Positions 45,651 to 56,480 of a DNA stretch of 64,000 nucleotides are shown here, one piece after another. Every line of letters starts with the position of its first letter. Positions within the stretch are counted from its first letter, which is position 1. Location of the stretch: assembly GCA_047967505.1 (NCBI GenBank), contig CM106540.1. One strand, given 5' to 3'. The DNA comes from Dipteris shenzhenensis. Its lineage: Eukaryota > Polypodiophyta > Polypodiopsida > Gleicheniales. Under the pieces are notes generated by a model, which did no database searches, had not been told where the DNA came from, and saw only the letters and a program-made list of their open reading frames with translations. The position numbers were made by a program, and so were the translations under genes.

Positions 45651-46470
45651 TACAGAAAACTGCAAAAATATTCTATCACTACAAAAAACACAACTTCTAT
45701 CTCACAAGGGCAGATCTGCAAAACTGACGAAAGTGGTATTTGTCCACACAGTCACTTCCTAGTGACGATTTTGCATCAACAGGAAATAAGAATGATTCTA
45801 TCACTCCCAATATCTCTATGCATAGGCATACGATGCAATTTTTGTGGCAACTTTTCACTGACTTGCAGAACAATGGTCGCACATCCAAAACAAGGCACTT
45901 TTCTGAGTGCCTGCGAAAAACTTCCACCACCAAAACGGGCCCCTAAATGGCCTCAAATTAGAGACAGTGCACTCTTGCACTTTCTGGTTGTGCTACCTGT
46001 AGAGATTTACTCCTAAACTCGAAAAAGGAAAGCAACACTGATCCTCTTACCAAGACACCGCGAACTTGGTTTGCTTCCTTGAGCTCCTTACCACGAACCG
46101 AGCTCTGATACCATGTGAAGAGAGTGGGAGAGAAGTAAGGAGTCTCACTTGCAGCTTTCTCACATACACAATGGGGGAATACACACGAAGGTGGAGGCTA
46201 AAAATAGTTTTCCTCTTCTTAGTTGTGAAAGCCAAAAGAACTCTCTCTCTTAGTACAGAAGGAATAGATGAACCCTATATGTGGGTCTCAAACCAAACTT
46301 GACTAACTTAGGTGGCATACTAACTGAGCCACTAACTAGAGTACATAAAGATAGCTGTCATCCAACTATTATTCATGGATGGTGTACCAACCGCATCTGC
46401 AGCTAACAAGTCGGTGACATAAATGCACAACGGTCACCCTGGCATATCACGAGTGGAGCTTGATATCTCA

Positions 46471-48660
46471 AAAAATATAGGGCACTGAACATTGAGGGTT
46501 ACCATTGTGGCAAAAAGGGCCACATGAAAAGGATTGCTACAAGCTGAAAAAGAGAGAAAGAATAAGAAAAATAATGTAAATTGGGGTGCAAATAAGAAGG
46601 AAGAGAGTCCAAGGGAGGACAAAGGAAAAGCGAAGATCGAGGAGATCAATGCAATCATCACTGATGATAGTAACAATGACATTCTCTTCATGTCTAATCT
46701 ACTTATTGCAGAGTTGATTACCACTTTAGATGATTCATATTTCCAGGATTGGATTTTTTATTCTAGTGCTTCATTCCATCTTACTCCCCATAGGGAATGG
46801 TTCTTCACTTATGATAGTGGAAAGACAGGTTGTGTGCATCTAGGAAATAACTATAAATGTGACATATTGGGAGAAGGTGACATAAAGTTTTCATTTGCAA
46901 ATGGGTCTTCTTTTGTTTTGAAAAATGTGAGACATGTGCCTAAGCTGACCAAAAGTCTCATTTCAGTGGGTCAACTAGATGATGTTAGTTTTCAAACCAC
47001 CTTTGGCTGCTTGCAATAACCAAGCAGCCAAGTACTTCTTTATGGCATTGCCAGTTGGGGCACATGAGCCAGAATGGAATGAAACTTTTATGCCATTTGG
47101 GTCGTGTAGCGCATTTGAGTTTTTCTGATTTTTAATTTTGTGAGCACTGTCTCTATGGAAAGCGGGTAAATCAGCCAATAAAAGAAGGGGAAAGAAAGAT
47201 CTTGAAAGGCTTGATTTGGTGCATCCATACATATGTGGCCCTATGCCTACATGGTCATTAGGCAGGGCTAAATACTATGTGATATTCATTGATGATGCAA
47301 CTAGGAAAGTGTGGGATTATGCTATAGCTTGGAAGAGCGATGTATTCTAGGTATTTCAAAGATGGTTGGCTTTGGTTGAAAATCATTCTTAGGTAGAATG
47401 CTTAAATGCCTACGGACTGACAACTCATCACTTTCAACATTTCTGTGATACATGTGGGATGAAGAGGAATCTCATGTCCCCTCGTACTCCAGAGCAAAAT
47501 GCAATTGCAGAAGAGACGAACCGCACCATTCAAGAAAGGTTGCAATGTATGCTTTCCAATGCAAGTCTTTCTGGTGGTTTTTGAGCTAAGGCAATGAAGA
47601 CTGTAGTGCATGTGATCAATAGAGCACCTAATAAGAGTTTGGATGGAGGTATTCTAAAAGAGGCATGGAGTGACAAGAAGCCCTCTTACTCTCATTTGCA
47701 TATATTTGGGTGTGAGGCATATGCACATGTGCCAAACAAGCTTCGGAAGAAGCTAGATCCTAAGTCTAGAAAATGGGTTATGGTGAAAGTGGAGAGATGG
47801 GCTATCATCTCTGGGACATATTCTTGGTATGCACATCACGCATGACTGAAGTAGGAAACTCCTTTGGCTTTCACAGGAGTATGTTACAAAAGTGGAAAGG
47901 CAGTAAGTACTCCATTGCCTCAACTAAGTTAGGCAGATAGTCCCAAATCAGATGAGGAGAGGGCCATGGCCAAGGTTCCTTATGCATCAACGGTTGGGAG
48001 TCTTATGCATGCTATGATAGCTAACATTGCATTTGCAGTGGGAGTTGTTAGCAATCTAGGAAAGAGGCATTGGGAGGCAGTTAAATTCATCATCATGAGG
48101 TACATGAAGGGTACCAAGGAGATGTGTATCTACTTTGGTAGAGGAGAGATGCATGTACTTGGGTACACAGATTCAGACTATGCAGGTCATGTGTCAACTT
48201 TGCAGATGGTGTAGTGTCATGGATGTCTCGCACAGAGAAGTGTGTTGCTTTGTCTACCACAAAGGCCGAGTATGTTGCAGCCATAGAGGGTTGCAAGGAG
48301 GCTATATGGCTTGATCGGCTAGTGGAGTATTTAGGGATTCATACAGGTGTATTGACATTGCATAGTGATTCCATGAGTGCTATTCAGCTAGCACAGAATT
48401 TGATCTTTCATGCAAAGACAAAACACATTGAGGTTAGGTACCATTTCATCAAGGTGGTACTTAAGTACAAGCGCATAGAGCTTGTCAAGGTTCATACAGA
48501 TGATAACCCTACAGATATGCTGACAAAGAGTCTACCTAGTCAGTGATTTGAGCATTGTCGTGTATTGATGGGCATTGGATAGTATGCTCACTAGCTGTTC
48601 TCCCTTAAAGGCACATTGGCCTTAAGTGGGGATTAAAGGCCATTGTGCCTTAACCCCGTT
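46471..48660 (+). pseudogene. Copia-3: relic lacking RT
   Basis: It begins at the copia-2 LTR edge with a damaged knuckle (YHCGKKGHMKR, then a 1-nt loss before the final Cys). The frame 46534-47019 carries a protease region in which the catalytic DSGAS is replaced by YSSAS, then LKNVRHVPKLTKSLISVGQL. Integrase pieces follow with stops (ALVENHSQVECLNAYGL near 47375, SPRTPEQNAIAEETNRTI near 47480, HIFGCEAYAHVPNKLRKKLD at 47700-47760). RT is missing between about 47850 and 47940. RNase H has YASTVGSLMHAM, GYTDSDYAG, a frame change near 48210, then SRTEKCVALSTTKAEYVAA and HAKTKHIEVRYHFI, ending TDMLTKSLPSQ at 48546. Confidence 0.8.
48608..48651. repeat. 16-bp hairpin next to the copia-3 polypurine tract
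   Basis: AAGGCACATTGGCCTT at 48608-48623 pairs with AAGGCCATTGTGCCTT at 48636-48651, with one mismatch. The loop AAGTGGGGATTA contains the purine-rich stretch expected just before a 3' LTR. Confidence 0.8.
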
Positions 48661-48679
48661 ATGAACAATGCTCAAAAAA

Positions 48680-48702
48680 AAACACACACACACACACACA
48701 CA
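48680..48702. repeat. CA microsatellite
   Basis: An A run followed by CA repeats and ATATATGG. Confidence 0.85.
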
Positions 48703-49601
48703 TATATGGATGACATAGAAGATTAGGGTGTTCTACACCCACCAAAACTTGTGTGGCTCTCTCTTTTAGCTCTCCCTCTCTCTCACCCTCTTTCGTTCCT
48801 CTTCCGTTGTTGAGATCTCTCAAAGGATATTTTCAGAAAGTAAACGTATCATTTGGGAAGAATTTTTTAGCAAAGTCCAAAAAGGGGGAAATAGTCCAAA
48901 TTGATGAAATGCATGTTGGGTGTACTTTCCATTATATGCATTATGACTCTTGGTTCTAAACCATTAAACCTAAAGAGAAATAATATCTCCAATTCCAAAT
49001 ATTATCAAAGCAATCACCTTTGTAATCCAAAATAAATGGCCAAGAGGATCACTCTGTGCAAATGTTGCCTCCATGGAATCAATCTTTATGTCATGCACAC
49101 TTCCATTCCACATTTTCTCTTGTCTTTTATGAGACCTCCATGCACCCAAATATATTCCTTTTTCCTAGAGGAGCATTCGAGTATGTACTCACTCTAGGAA
49201 ATCAAAAAGACCTAGACACACACACACACTGAGAAGAGAATTCTATCAAGATGATGTGGTTGACAACTCTCAAATGTATGAGTTGGTGTAGCATTGCAAG
49301 CTGCTTCTCATCATCACTTTAAGCAACCTTGATGGCATGTACCTAGAGTTTTAGAAAAGGCTACGTATAGCTCACAATCTTCTAGATATATCACTTTGGC
49401 AATTTGAAGGAATGATGGAAACTTGGTTTCTATATCATGGACATCAAATTTGTATGACATGATCATAAGAGTTATTATATGTTCTCCCCAATGGACATTT
49501 GAGTTTTGAGGGAGGAATTGGACTAGAAATCAGCTGGAAGTGTCCCTTGATTTTTAAATTCACACCTCTAGTAAGAGAATTCAAGAATGATAATGTGTGT
49601 C
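48703..49601. other. Possible copia-3 LTR remnant and spacer
   Basis: Sequence after the copia-3 end includes CTCTCTCTTTTAGCTCTCCC near 48755-48775. No direct repeat of it was found upstream, so an LTR cannot be defined. No other gene is seen up to 49601. Confidence 0.3.
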
Positions 49602-51809
49602 TGTTGGAGTTGCAAAAAGGATTCAACAAGTGAGGCAAAAGAGAGAGTGTTTATTCAAGAGAGACAGGCCCAATATATAGGATCCAGTTACATCTAATAG
49701 TGACATCACGTGTGAGCTTAGTAGAGCATCTAGATCCACAAATCTCTCAATCACACACCACACCTAGATATACTCAATCACACCTACTGACACCTATCCA
49801 GGCACACCATGTGTTCACACATTCACAACCTTAGACCTTAGGACTCTAGATCCCATTACATCAATTTGTCCTTCCCCCCCACAAATTGATGACCTCAACC
49901 CTAGCAATAGTCCATGGGTAACTTCCTGGTTTGCCCACCTCTAGTGGCAACACACATGATCCATAACCTGGTACTCACTCTAGTTGCATGAGCAGTAGAC
50001 TCATTTGGGCATCCTCATCCCAACATGATCTCACTCTTACTTTTGTTTGTTATTTTGCAATTGGGAGATAGACAATGACTATGCATGGGAATACCCTTAG
50101 ATCCAACGAGGTAACACATAAGACTAACAATCATTTGAGGAAGGCAGAGAACCTTTATTGACCACACACACATAAAATATTCCTAATTTAAAGATATGGG
50201 GAAATACCCCCCTTTCATGGCATATCTTGTCCTTTTCCTCCTTCTCTTCCAAGCTACCATAGTGTGAGATTCATTGTCATTGGAGAGGTTCTTGGTGTAG
50301 CCAATCTTGTAACTCCTTTGCTCTTTATCCTTCTCCACACTCTTTAATGTATCTTGTCCATATTCTACAATACAAGATCTTTGTAGTCCTTCACCTTCTT
50401 TGAGTGCCCAAGCCTTAAAAACATTTTGTGAATCATATGGACTGAAGAGGGTCTTACCACTTGTCATGCAAGGGCAGTGTCTACTCTTGCACAAGAGGTG
50501 GTCATGATTGTATGGCAAGGTATGGTCAACCAAATGCAAGCACATTTCATACATCATGAAAGATACTGAAACCATAACTAAGGCATCTTCAAAATAAGAA
50601 TAATAATGGTTGTAGTTGAAACCTTTGTTCCAATCATATCCACTGGAAATCATCATGCAAGTCATGATATATTCTTCCTTCATGTAAGCTCTTGTCATAG
50701 TCAACCCATACTAGTCAACAAGATAGTATGACTTGAAATCCACTTCAAAGTACCATAACTTCAATCCTCAATATAATATATGAAAAATGCATTCAACTGA
50801 ACTTCAAAGAGCATTCTCACAACTGAAAACACAATCTCTGAATCTCTGAACTATGCTTTAACTCCTCAAGCATCACCTTAGCATTTAGTGTAGCATCAAA
50901 CTTCAAAAATAGTCTAGAAATGCTTGTAGAAAATAGAGGAACCTTGGAGGATTGCTACCTCATGCCACAAAGCATCAAGTAGAGGAAATTTACTGTGCAG
51001 TCAAAGGTACTTGGAAGTAGAAGACTCAGTGCAAGTCTCAGACCAAATGAAGCTTCACACCACCGGGGGCAGCAGCATCTTCTCCACCTCCAAAAACCAT
51101 GTCTTCTTCAAAACCTGACTGGTTTTTCCATAGTTTCTCCTCATTCCCTTGACCATTTGCCCTCAAAATTCACCAGCAAGTAGCCCATAGGGTCCCTAAG
51201 TGCACCTTAGACCATTTTTAACTGGTGGCTCCAGCAAGCTGAATTTGAAGAAATGGCACAGAATGGAGTGAGTCTCAGCACGGGTGGTAGTGCCTTATTT
51301 ATTCAATTCCTCCCAGCAAGAAGTGTGCCCTAACTAGGGGAAACTACAACTAAAAGGGCAGGTGCAATGGTTCAAAGATGAAGGAGAACAAGCACTTGGA
51401 AATTTCGTGGGAAGAAGAGGAAGAAAAGCTTCAAAAACTTCATGGTAAAGAAGATGATGACATGGCACTCAAGGAGGTCTCAAGGAGAGTGAACCAAGGC
51501 TCTGATACCACATGTTGGAGTTGCAAAAAGGATTCAGCAAGTGAGACAAAAGAGAGAGTGTTTATTCAAGAGATACAAGCCCCATATATAGGCTCCAGTT
51601 ACATCTAGTAGTGACATCACATGTGAGCTCAGTAGAGCATCTAGATTCACAAATCTCTCAGTCAGTTCCATGATTCTCTCAATCACACACCACATAGCTA
51701 GATTCACTCAATCACACCTACTGACACCTATCCAGGCACACCATGTGTTCACACACTCACAACCTTAGACCTTAGGACTCTAGATCCCATTACATCAATT
51801 TGTCCTTCA
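49602..51809 (-). mobile_element. Complete small non-autonomous LTR element (copy A)
   Basis: Reverse-strand element of 2208 bp. The 5' LTR is 51513-51809 and the 3' LTR 49602 to about 49874. Both end CTCCAACA; the 5' LTR starts TGAAGGACAAATTG. The primer site GGCTCTGATACCA lies at 51498-51510 as read forward, 2 nt from the LTR. A G-rich polypurine tract is next to the 3' LTR (49874-49881). The 5' LTR has about 24 bp more than the 3' LTR near 51658-51682. The flanking 5-mers GTGTC and GCATC match at only three positions, so a target duplication is not clear. No protease, RT or integrase is encoded. Confidence 0.85.
50183..50698 (-). CDS. ORF carried by the non-autonomous LTR element
   Basis: An open frame of about 171 codons starts at ATG 50698. 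The protein has an aromatic/Met-rich N-terminal half (NYNHYYSYFEDALVMV), a Cys/His stretch (LLCKSRHCPC) and a basic C-terminus MVAWKRRRKRTR, then KGGYFPIS. The C-terminal part is also encoded by copy B at 38790-38935, so the frame has been kept in two diverged copies. I do not recognise it. It may be a degenerate gag or captured host coding sequence; the basic run could bind nucleic acid or act as a nuclear signal. Confidence 0.45.
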   Translation of the reverse strand: MTRAYMKEEYIMTCMMISSGYDWNKGFNYNHYYSYFEDALVMVSVSFMMYEMCLHLVDHTLPYNHDHLLCKSRHCPCMTSGKTLFSPYDSQNVFKAWALKEGEGLQRSCIVEYGQDTLKSVEKDKEQRSYKIGYTKNLSNDNESHTMVAWKRRRKRTRYAMKGGYFPISLN

Positions 51810-52940
51810 GCATCTATCTCAATCATCACGCTCGTATACAAGTCCTTGATATACTATATCATACTTGCAAATGCTTATTTGAATTTATATACAACTCTAT
51901 GAGATATTTTATTATCCTTCGTGTTAATGAAATCATAGATTGATTGTTGAATTAGGTTGTTAGTATTAAATTTCAAAGTGATCTTCTAAAGGATCAATCT
52001 TGGCCTCTAGAATATCACAAGGCTTCTAGAAAATAAGTTCTCTTCTGGGAGTTCATGACTCCTTCATACATTTTTTTTGGGGGGATTGGGCCTCTTATAG
52101 ATATTTAGCCAACAATGTATAGAAATACATGTTTAACACCAAAACATGCAAAATATTGATGAAGGATTAAAACATTAAAAATTTATGAAAGGTATGAAAG
52201 CATTACATTCCTCATGTTGCACAAGGAGAGCTTACGTTACGTAGGTGCAGGAAGAGTGATCAAGGTGCATTTACATCTATAGGATGCACGGATCCGACAT
52301 AACTTTTTGAAAATGCCCTTGCATCGACTCACATAAGAAAAATGCAACTAGTGGTATGGGATTGAGAAAGAAATAGGTGACTGTCATAAATTTATTACTA
52401 TCATTGATAAGCTATGTATAAGAACCACAATATTCCAATATACATGAGAGTAAAAAGTAGAACATGCATAGCATATCTTCTCTTAATGTTGGCCTAGTTG
52501 GGTCATTATAGGTGTAGTAATAGTGGCATCTTTCATTTGTAGGGGTTGGCTTTTCCTCTAGTTGGAGTTGTTGTAAAAAGAATCCCTTACAAAACAATTT
52601 GGCAACTATCAAACTAACCTTCATGTTGTGGAAGATTTCCCAAGCCTTCATCATCTCTAGTGTATAAAATTAGTGACACTCGTTTCTTGTAATAATTACT
52701 TAGTAGAAGCTTCAACTAGCTTGGTTGACTGTGGAATCGTACTTGGCTCAGATGGCCAATCAATAGCAAGTGCTTTCCCCCTTTAATTCTTTTGCTAACC
52801 TGGTAGCCAATGTTTTCTGAGATTTCCATTCAAGGTCTCCTTCTGAGGAAGGGTATTCCTCTATATTTCTGACAAGACCTTTAGATTGGTTAACTCTATT
52901 AATACCCACTAGGTCCATTTGGTGAGTATAGCCCAGCAAC
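51810..52940. other. Spacer with possible gypsy relics
   Basis: On the reverse strand 52412-52654 is open (AWEIFHNMKVSLIVAKLF), which may belong to the gag relic to the right. Nothing else is supported. Confidence 0.3.
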
Positions 52941-53930
52941 CTAGGTCTATTTCTTGTTAGTCTTTGTCGTCTTGCAGCATTTTAAGATGCTCCTACCATA
53001 AGGGCATTTAGTCTTAGTATGTTTGCCATCACAAAAATAACATCGAACTGGCTCTTTTCCTTTGTTATCATTCTTTCCTTTGTTATTTATTTGCTCAAGC
53101 CTCAAGGGTTTCCCATGTTTAGGTGTGTCATTAGTTGACACCTACTTCACATCTACAGTCAACTTCTTGGCATACCTGGACCCAAACTCATCACGACATA
53201 CTTGGTACATGTTTTACAATATTTTGTCATACATTTATCTTCAGTATGTCCCTTCTTGTTACATTATTTTTTATTTGAGTCAGGCTTCTCCCAAAAGCCC
53301 ATTTGCTTTAAAGCCTTTTTAAGTGTGGCTTATATGTTGTTTCTCTTTGACGATGATGTTTTGTCATCACTAGTACTCTCATTTTTATTGATCTTGGACT
53401 TGGTTCCACCACTCTTTTAGAACTCCACTGCCTAGTTCAATAGATTCTCATAGGTCTTGGTCAGATTGTCTACTTTTAGTGACTGTCTATCGGACAACCT
53501 GTTAGAAGCCAAGCATCTGGTGACTTGTCATTTGGAAGCATGCTTAGCTAATCAATAAGAGCTTCCATCCTCAAAATGAAATCCTGGATTGATTCACCCT
53601 CTTTCTACTTGAGTTTGGTGAGGTGGGTTCGAACGTCGTCTTCATTAATTTCCTAGCTGAAGCGTTTGAGAAAAGCTTCGATCCTGTGTTCCCAATCCCT
53701 ACAATAGCCAATTGGGAATATATTATACCACCTTTGAGCACTTTTCACCAAGGTACAAGGGATATTCCTCCTTGGTCTTGGCCTTGTTAATAAACTATGC
53801 AGATGATTGTATGGGTCTTCATCATTAGTACCCTTAAAGTCCTAGAATTTTATCTTGCTTGGTGTAGCTTTCTTCAGCTTGGTTGTTTCTAGTTCAAGCT
53901 CCGTCGAGCATTCTTCATCATGAAAGTGTT
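52941..53930 (-). pseudogene. Ty3/gypsy-type gag relic
   Basis: Reading leftwards on the reverse strand: KFYDFKGTNDEDPYNHL-like sequence near 53810-53850, TLVKSAQRWYNIFPIGY near 53705-53755, WEHRIEAFLKRFS near 53650-53690 and LTKLK-KEGESIQDFILRME near 53570-53630. A zinc knuckle CYFCDGKHTKTKC follows near 53010-53050, with CX2CX3HX4C spacing as in several plant gypsy gags. The order matches a Retrotrans_gag domain followed by a knuckle. Stops and frame changes are frequent. Confidence 0.6.
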
Positions 53931-54450
53931 GACAATGTGTCCTCAAGTGCAAGCATGAACATGTGATCGCCAAACTCATCAATCCTCTAGTTTTGACTCC
54001 TATTGCTCTTGCCAATTCACACTCTCCTTTAGAAATTCCCTTATACTAGGAAACTCTACTAATCGCCTTCCTATTTTCTACCCAAGAATCTCTTTGGACC
54101 GCTGTCTCCTATTGGATCTTTTTCTTGTCAACCTAATGCCCATCCTTGCAATTCGGAGTCGCGCCACTTGGAGAAGCCTATTGCTTGGTTGTTCATTGGG
54201 GTGACTAGGGTACTTGGCTACATGATGCTTGGGTCAGGTCCCATTTGACCAAGGGCTAACAAATGGAAGGAGGTACAACATAAGAGATTGGAGAAGGGGC
54301 ATTGGAAGAATAGGGGATTGATGTAGGCTCAACAAAGGAGGAAATGGATGGAGCTTTTGGCTGAATTTTGAGGTGATGGGGAATGGGTGAGGGCATTGAA
54401 GCAATGCATAGAAGCATAGATACAGAGACAAAAAGAGTTGAAGAGGGAGA
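53931..54450. other. Spacer, no gene seen
   Basis: No clear coding signal; the sequence lies just upstream of the reverse-strand gag relic. Confidence 0.35.
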
Positions 54451-54465
54451 CACACACACACACAC

Positions 54466-54513
<48 letters not shown>
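54451..54513. repeat. CA/GA compound microsatellite
   Basis: A CA run followed by AGCGAGAGAG and a long GA run. Confidence 0.95.
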
Positions 54514-54745
54514 GTGATGGAAGAAGAAATGCAATCTAGAGTCACCCTCCGAACCACTCATTAGACTTACATCAATCAACGCAATGCCCCCTTTCTTTTT
54601 CACCTTAAAAAATATGGGACTTTGAATTATGTTTTTTGAGTAGTGAGACATACTAGAAGCAAACTAGAAATTTTCTCCAAGAAAGGCAAATTCATATCAT
54701 AAACCACACTTAGAAAACATATTGAGGCAATGCATCAAATCGATG

Positions 54746-54940
54746 TTACAAATTTTGTCAAGGAAGAGTGCATTTATGCCTGAAGGAGTCAAAAAGGAAA
54801 GCAGTTTATACCACTTATCTAAGTAAAGAAAATAGATAAGTTTATACAAGTTTGGTCAAGGAAGAGTGCATTATGCCTCACGGAGTCAAAAAGCAAAGTA
54901 GTCTATACCACCGATCTAAGTATAGAGAATAGATAGGAAG
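54746..54940. repeat. 98-bp tandem duplication
   Basis: GTCAAGGAAGAGTGCAT occurs at 54757 and 54855, each followed by GGAGTCAAAAA and GATAAG or GATAGG. Confidence 0.8.
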
Positions 54941-55974
54941 TAGAAAAGAGGAGGTTGCCATTTATATTTTGAATGAGAGAAACTATCCAATGTCTAGGTT
55001 TTAGTGCTAGAAAGAGCAAATCATCATGTTCAATATTGGCTTCATAAATGCCTAGAATTATGAAAGGCACTCACTTGATGAATTTTCTAAGATCCAAAAG
55101 GAGATGTCTCCAAAATACCAACTTCCAAAATTTTTTATCTATATTTTCAATTGAAAGGAATAGGTCCCCTCTTACTTGTATGGGAGAGAATGTGAGTTGT
55201 ATTATTTCAAACGGTAAAATATATACATATACCTCAATGCTCAATACCTCAAGCATCCACCCTACCCTTGTTGTATTTCATAAGCCTCAAGGCAATAGAT
55301 ATATATACGATCAACATAAGGGTACTCTATTGTGCGCGAATTGAAAGTAGTATCTCAAAGATCTTGATATGCTAAAGGAGTTGTACAAGAATTCAAGTTT
55401 CGCATTATACACAAGCCAAGGAAGTCCCATGTTGGAGAAAATTGTCTCTCTAGACTTTTGACACTAAAAGAAGAAAGGAGAGTCTACACTAAGCTACTAA
55501 ACACCCACTTGTTTGCTATTGATATTCCCTAGAAGGAATTTGAAGACATGCCCTAGTATCTTGTCCAATGAAAATTTCTCGAGAGACACGCGAAGAAACA
55601 AATGGAGGCAGCTAGCCTCAATAGGTTGCTTTTCTCGAATAGCCATGATTTCCTATAATAGCCTCATTGAGGGATCTAGATCTCATCCCTGCTAGCTTCT
55701 GCCTCAACAATAGGTTATCTCTAACCGTCGATTAGATTGTTGTGCCTCTAGTCACAACACCATCCCTGTGGTTATTCTTAAATACTAAATTCTTAGTCAA
55801 TGTAGCCCTAATTCTATACTTTGTTAAACTATGATTAGTCCCTTTGCCCAATATGGGGGAATTCTTTAATAAAAAAGGCACAGAAAAGGTCCCTTGAAGA
55901 TGGATGCTACCCCATGAACAATCTGTAGTGTTGACTGAGGCACGCAAAGGATTTTCCGAATATAGTGGTGTTTT
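54941..55974. other. No recognisable gene
   Basis: Short open frames without motifs. It lies upstream of a gypsy integrase relic on the same strand and could be its eroded pol, but nothing specific supports that. Confidence 0.35.
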
Positions 55975-56480
55975 GATCCGAAGAAAGGTTCTTCAAGTGG
56001 GATTATGGTGGAGTAGACTTTTCAAGTAGTGGTGTAGTGATCCGAAGAAAGGTTCTTCAAGTGGAATTATGGTGGAGAAAACTTTTCAAGCATGCCCACA
56101 AATTATGCATGGAGTGTGAATTATGAAAGAACAAGGAGACTCCTACCTCAACGCCACATGCCTCTCTAACTGAGCTCACCATTGGCAAGCTTTTCAAAGA
56201 TGGGGCTTGGACTTTATGGGAGCTTTCAAAAAGTTAGCCACACACATAGGACAAGTACATTATAATTTTAATACATTACACAACGAAGTGGGCAAAAGCC
56301 GCGGCCTTGAGAGACAACTTGGCTCAATACATTACCAAATTCATTTACAAAAAAATCATTTGTTGGTATGGGTGCTACATCAAGTTTGTGAATGACCAAG
56401 GCACACACTCCATCAACAATGCGTTCATCATTAGCTAGGCACTCTCCAAGAGGAATTGGAGGCCTTATAAGCCAACAAGA
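55975..56480 (+). pseudogene. Ty3/gypsy integrase relic
   Basis: AFQRWGLDFMGAF (56195-56230) is the classic start of the gypsy integrase core, with the first catalytic Asp. After a 1-nt shift another frame reads KYIIILIHYTTKWAKAAAL (56260-56310), then AQYITKFIYKKIICWYG and FVNDQGTHSINNAF, with the second Asp, to about 56435. Upstream, a 64-bp tandem duplication (GATCCGAAGAAAGG at 55975 and 56039) overlaps the expected zinc-binding part. The third catalytic residue was not found. Confidence 0.65.

Larger units (their letters stand above)
42001..46470 (-). mobile_element. Copia-2: Ty1/copia element interrupted in RT
   Basis: The 5' LTR is 46114-46470 (357 bp, TGAGATATC...CTTCACA on the reverse strand), with a primer site at 46102-46113 identical to that of copia-1. 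The two LTRs share TGAGATATCAAGCTC and several internal blocks, so copia-1 and copia-2 are related but diverged members of one family. The internal region ends after PPGYVHAM, exactly where the copia-1 LTR begins at 42000. The simplest reading is that copia-1 inserted into copia-2 RT and the remainder was lost. Confidence 0.85.

Noticed and set aside
49597-51814. Target duplication around LTR copy A
   Set aside because: GTGTC and GCATC agree at only three of five positions, so no duplication is claimed.
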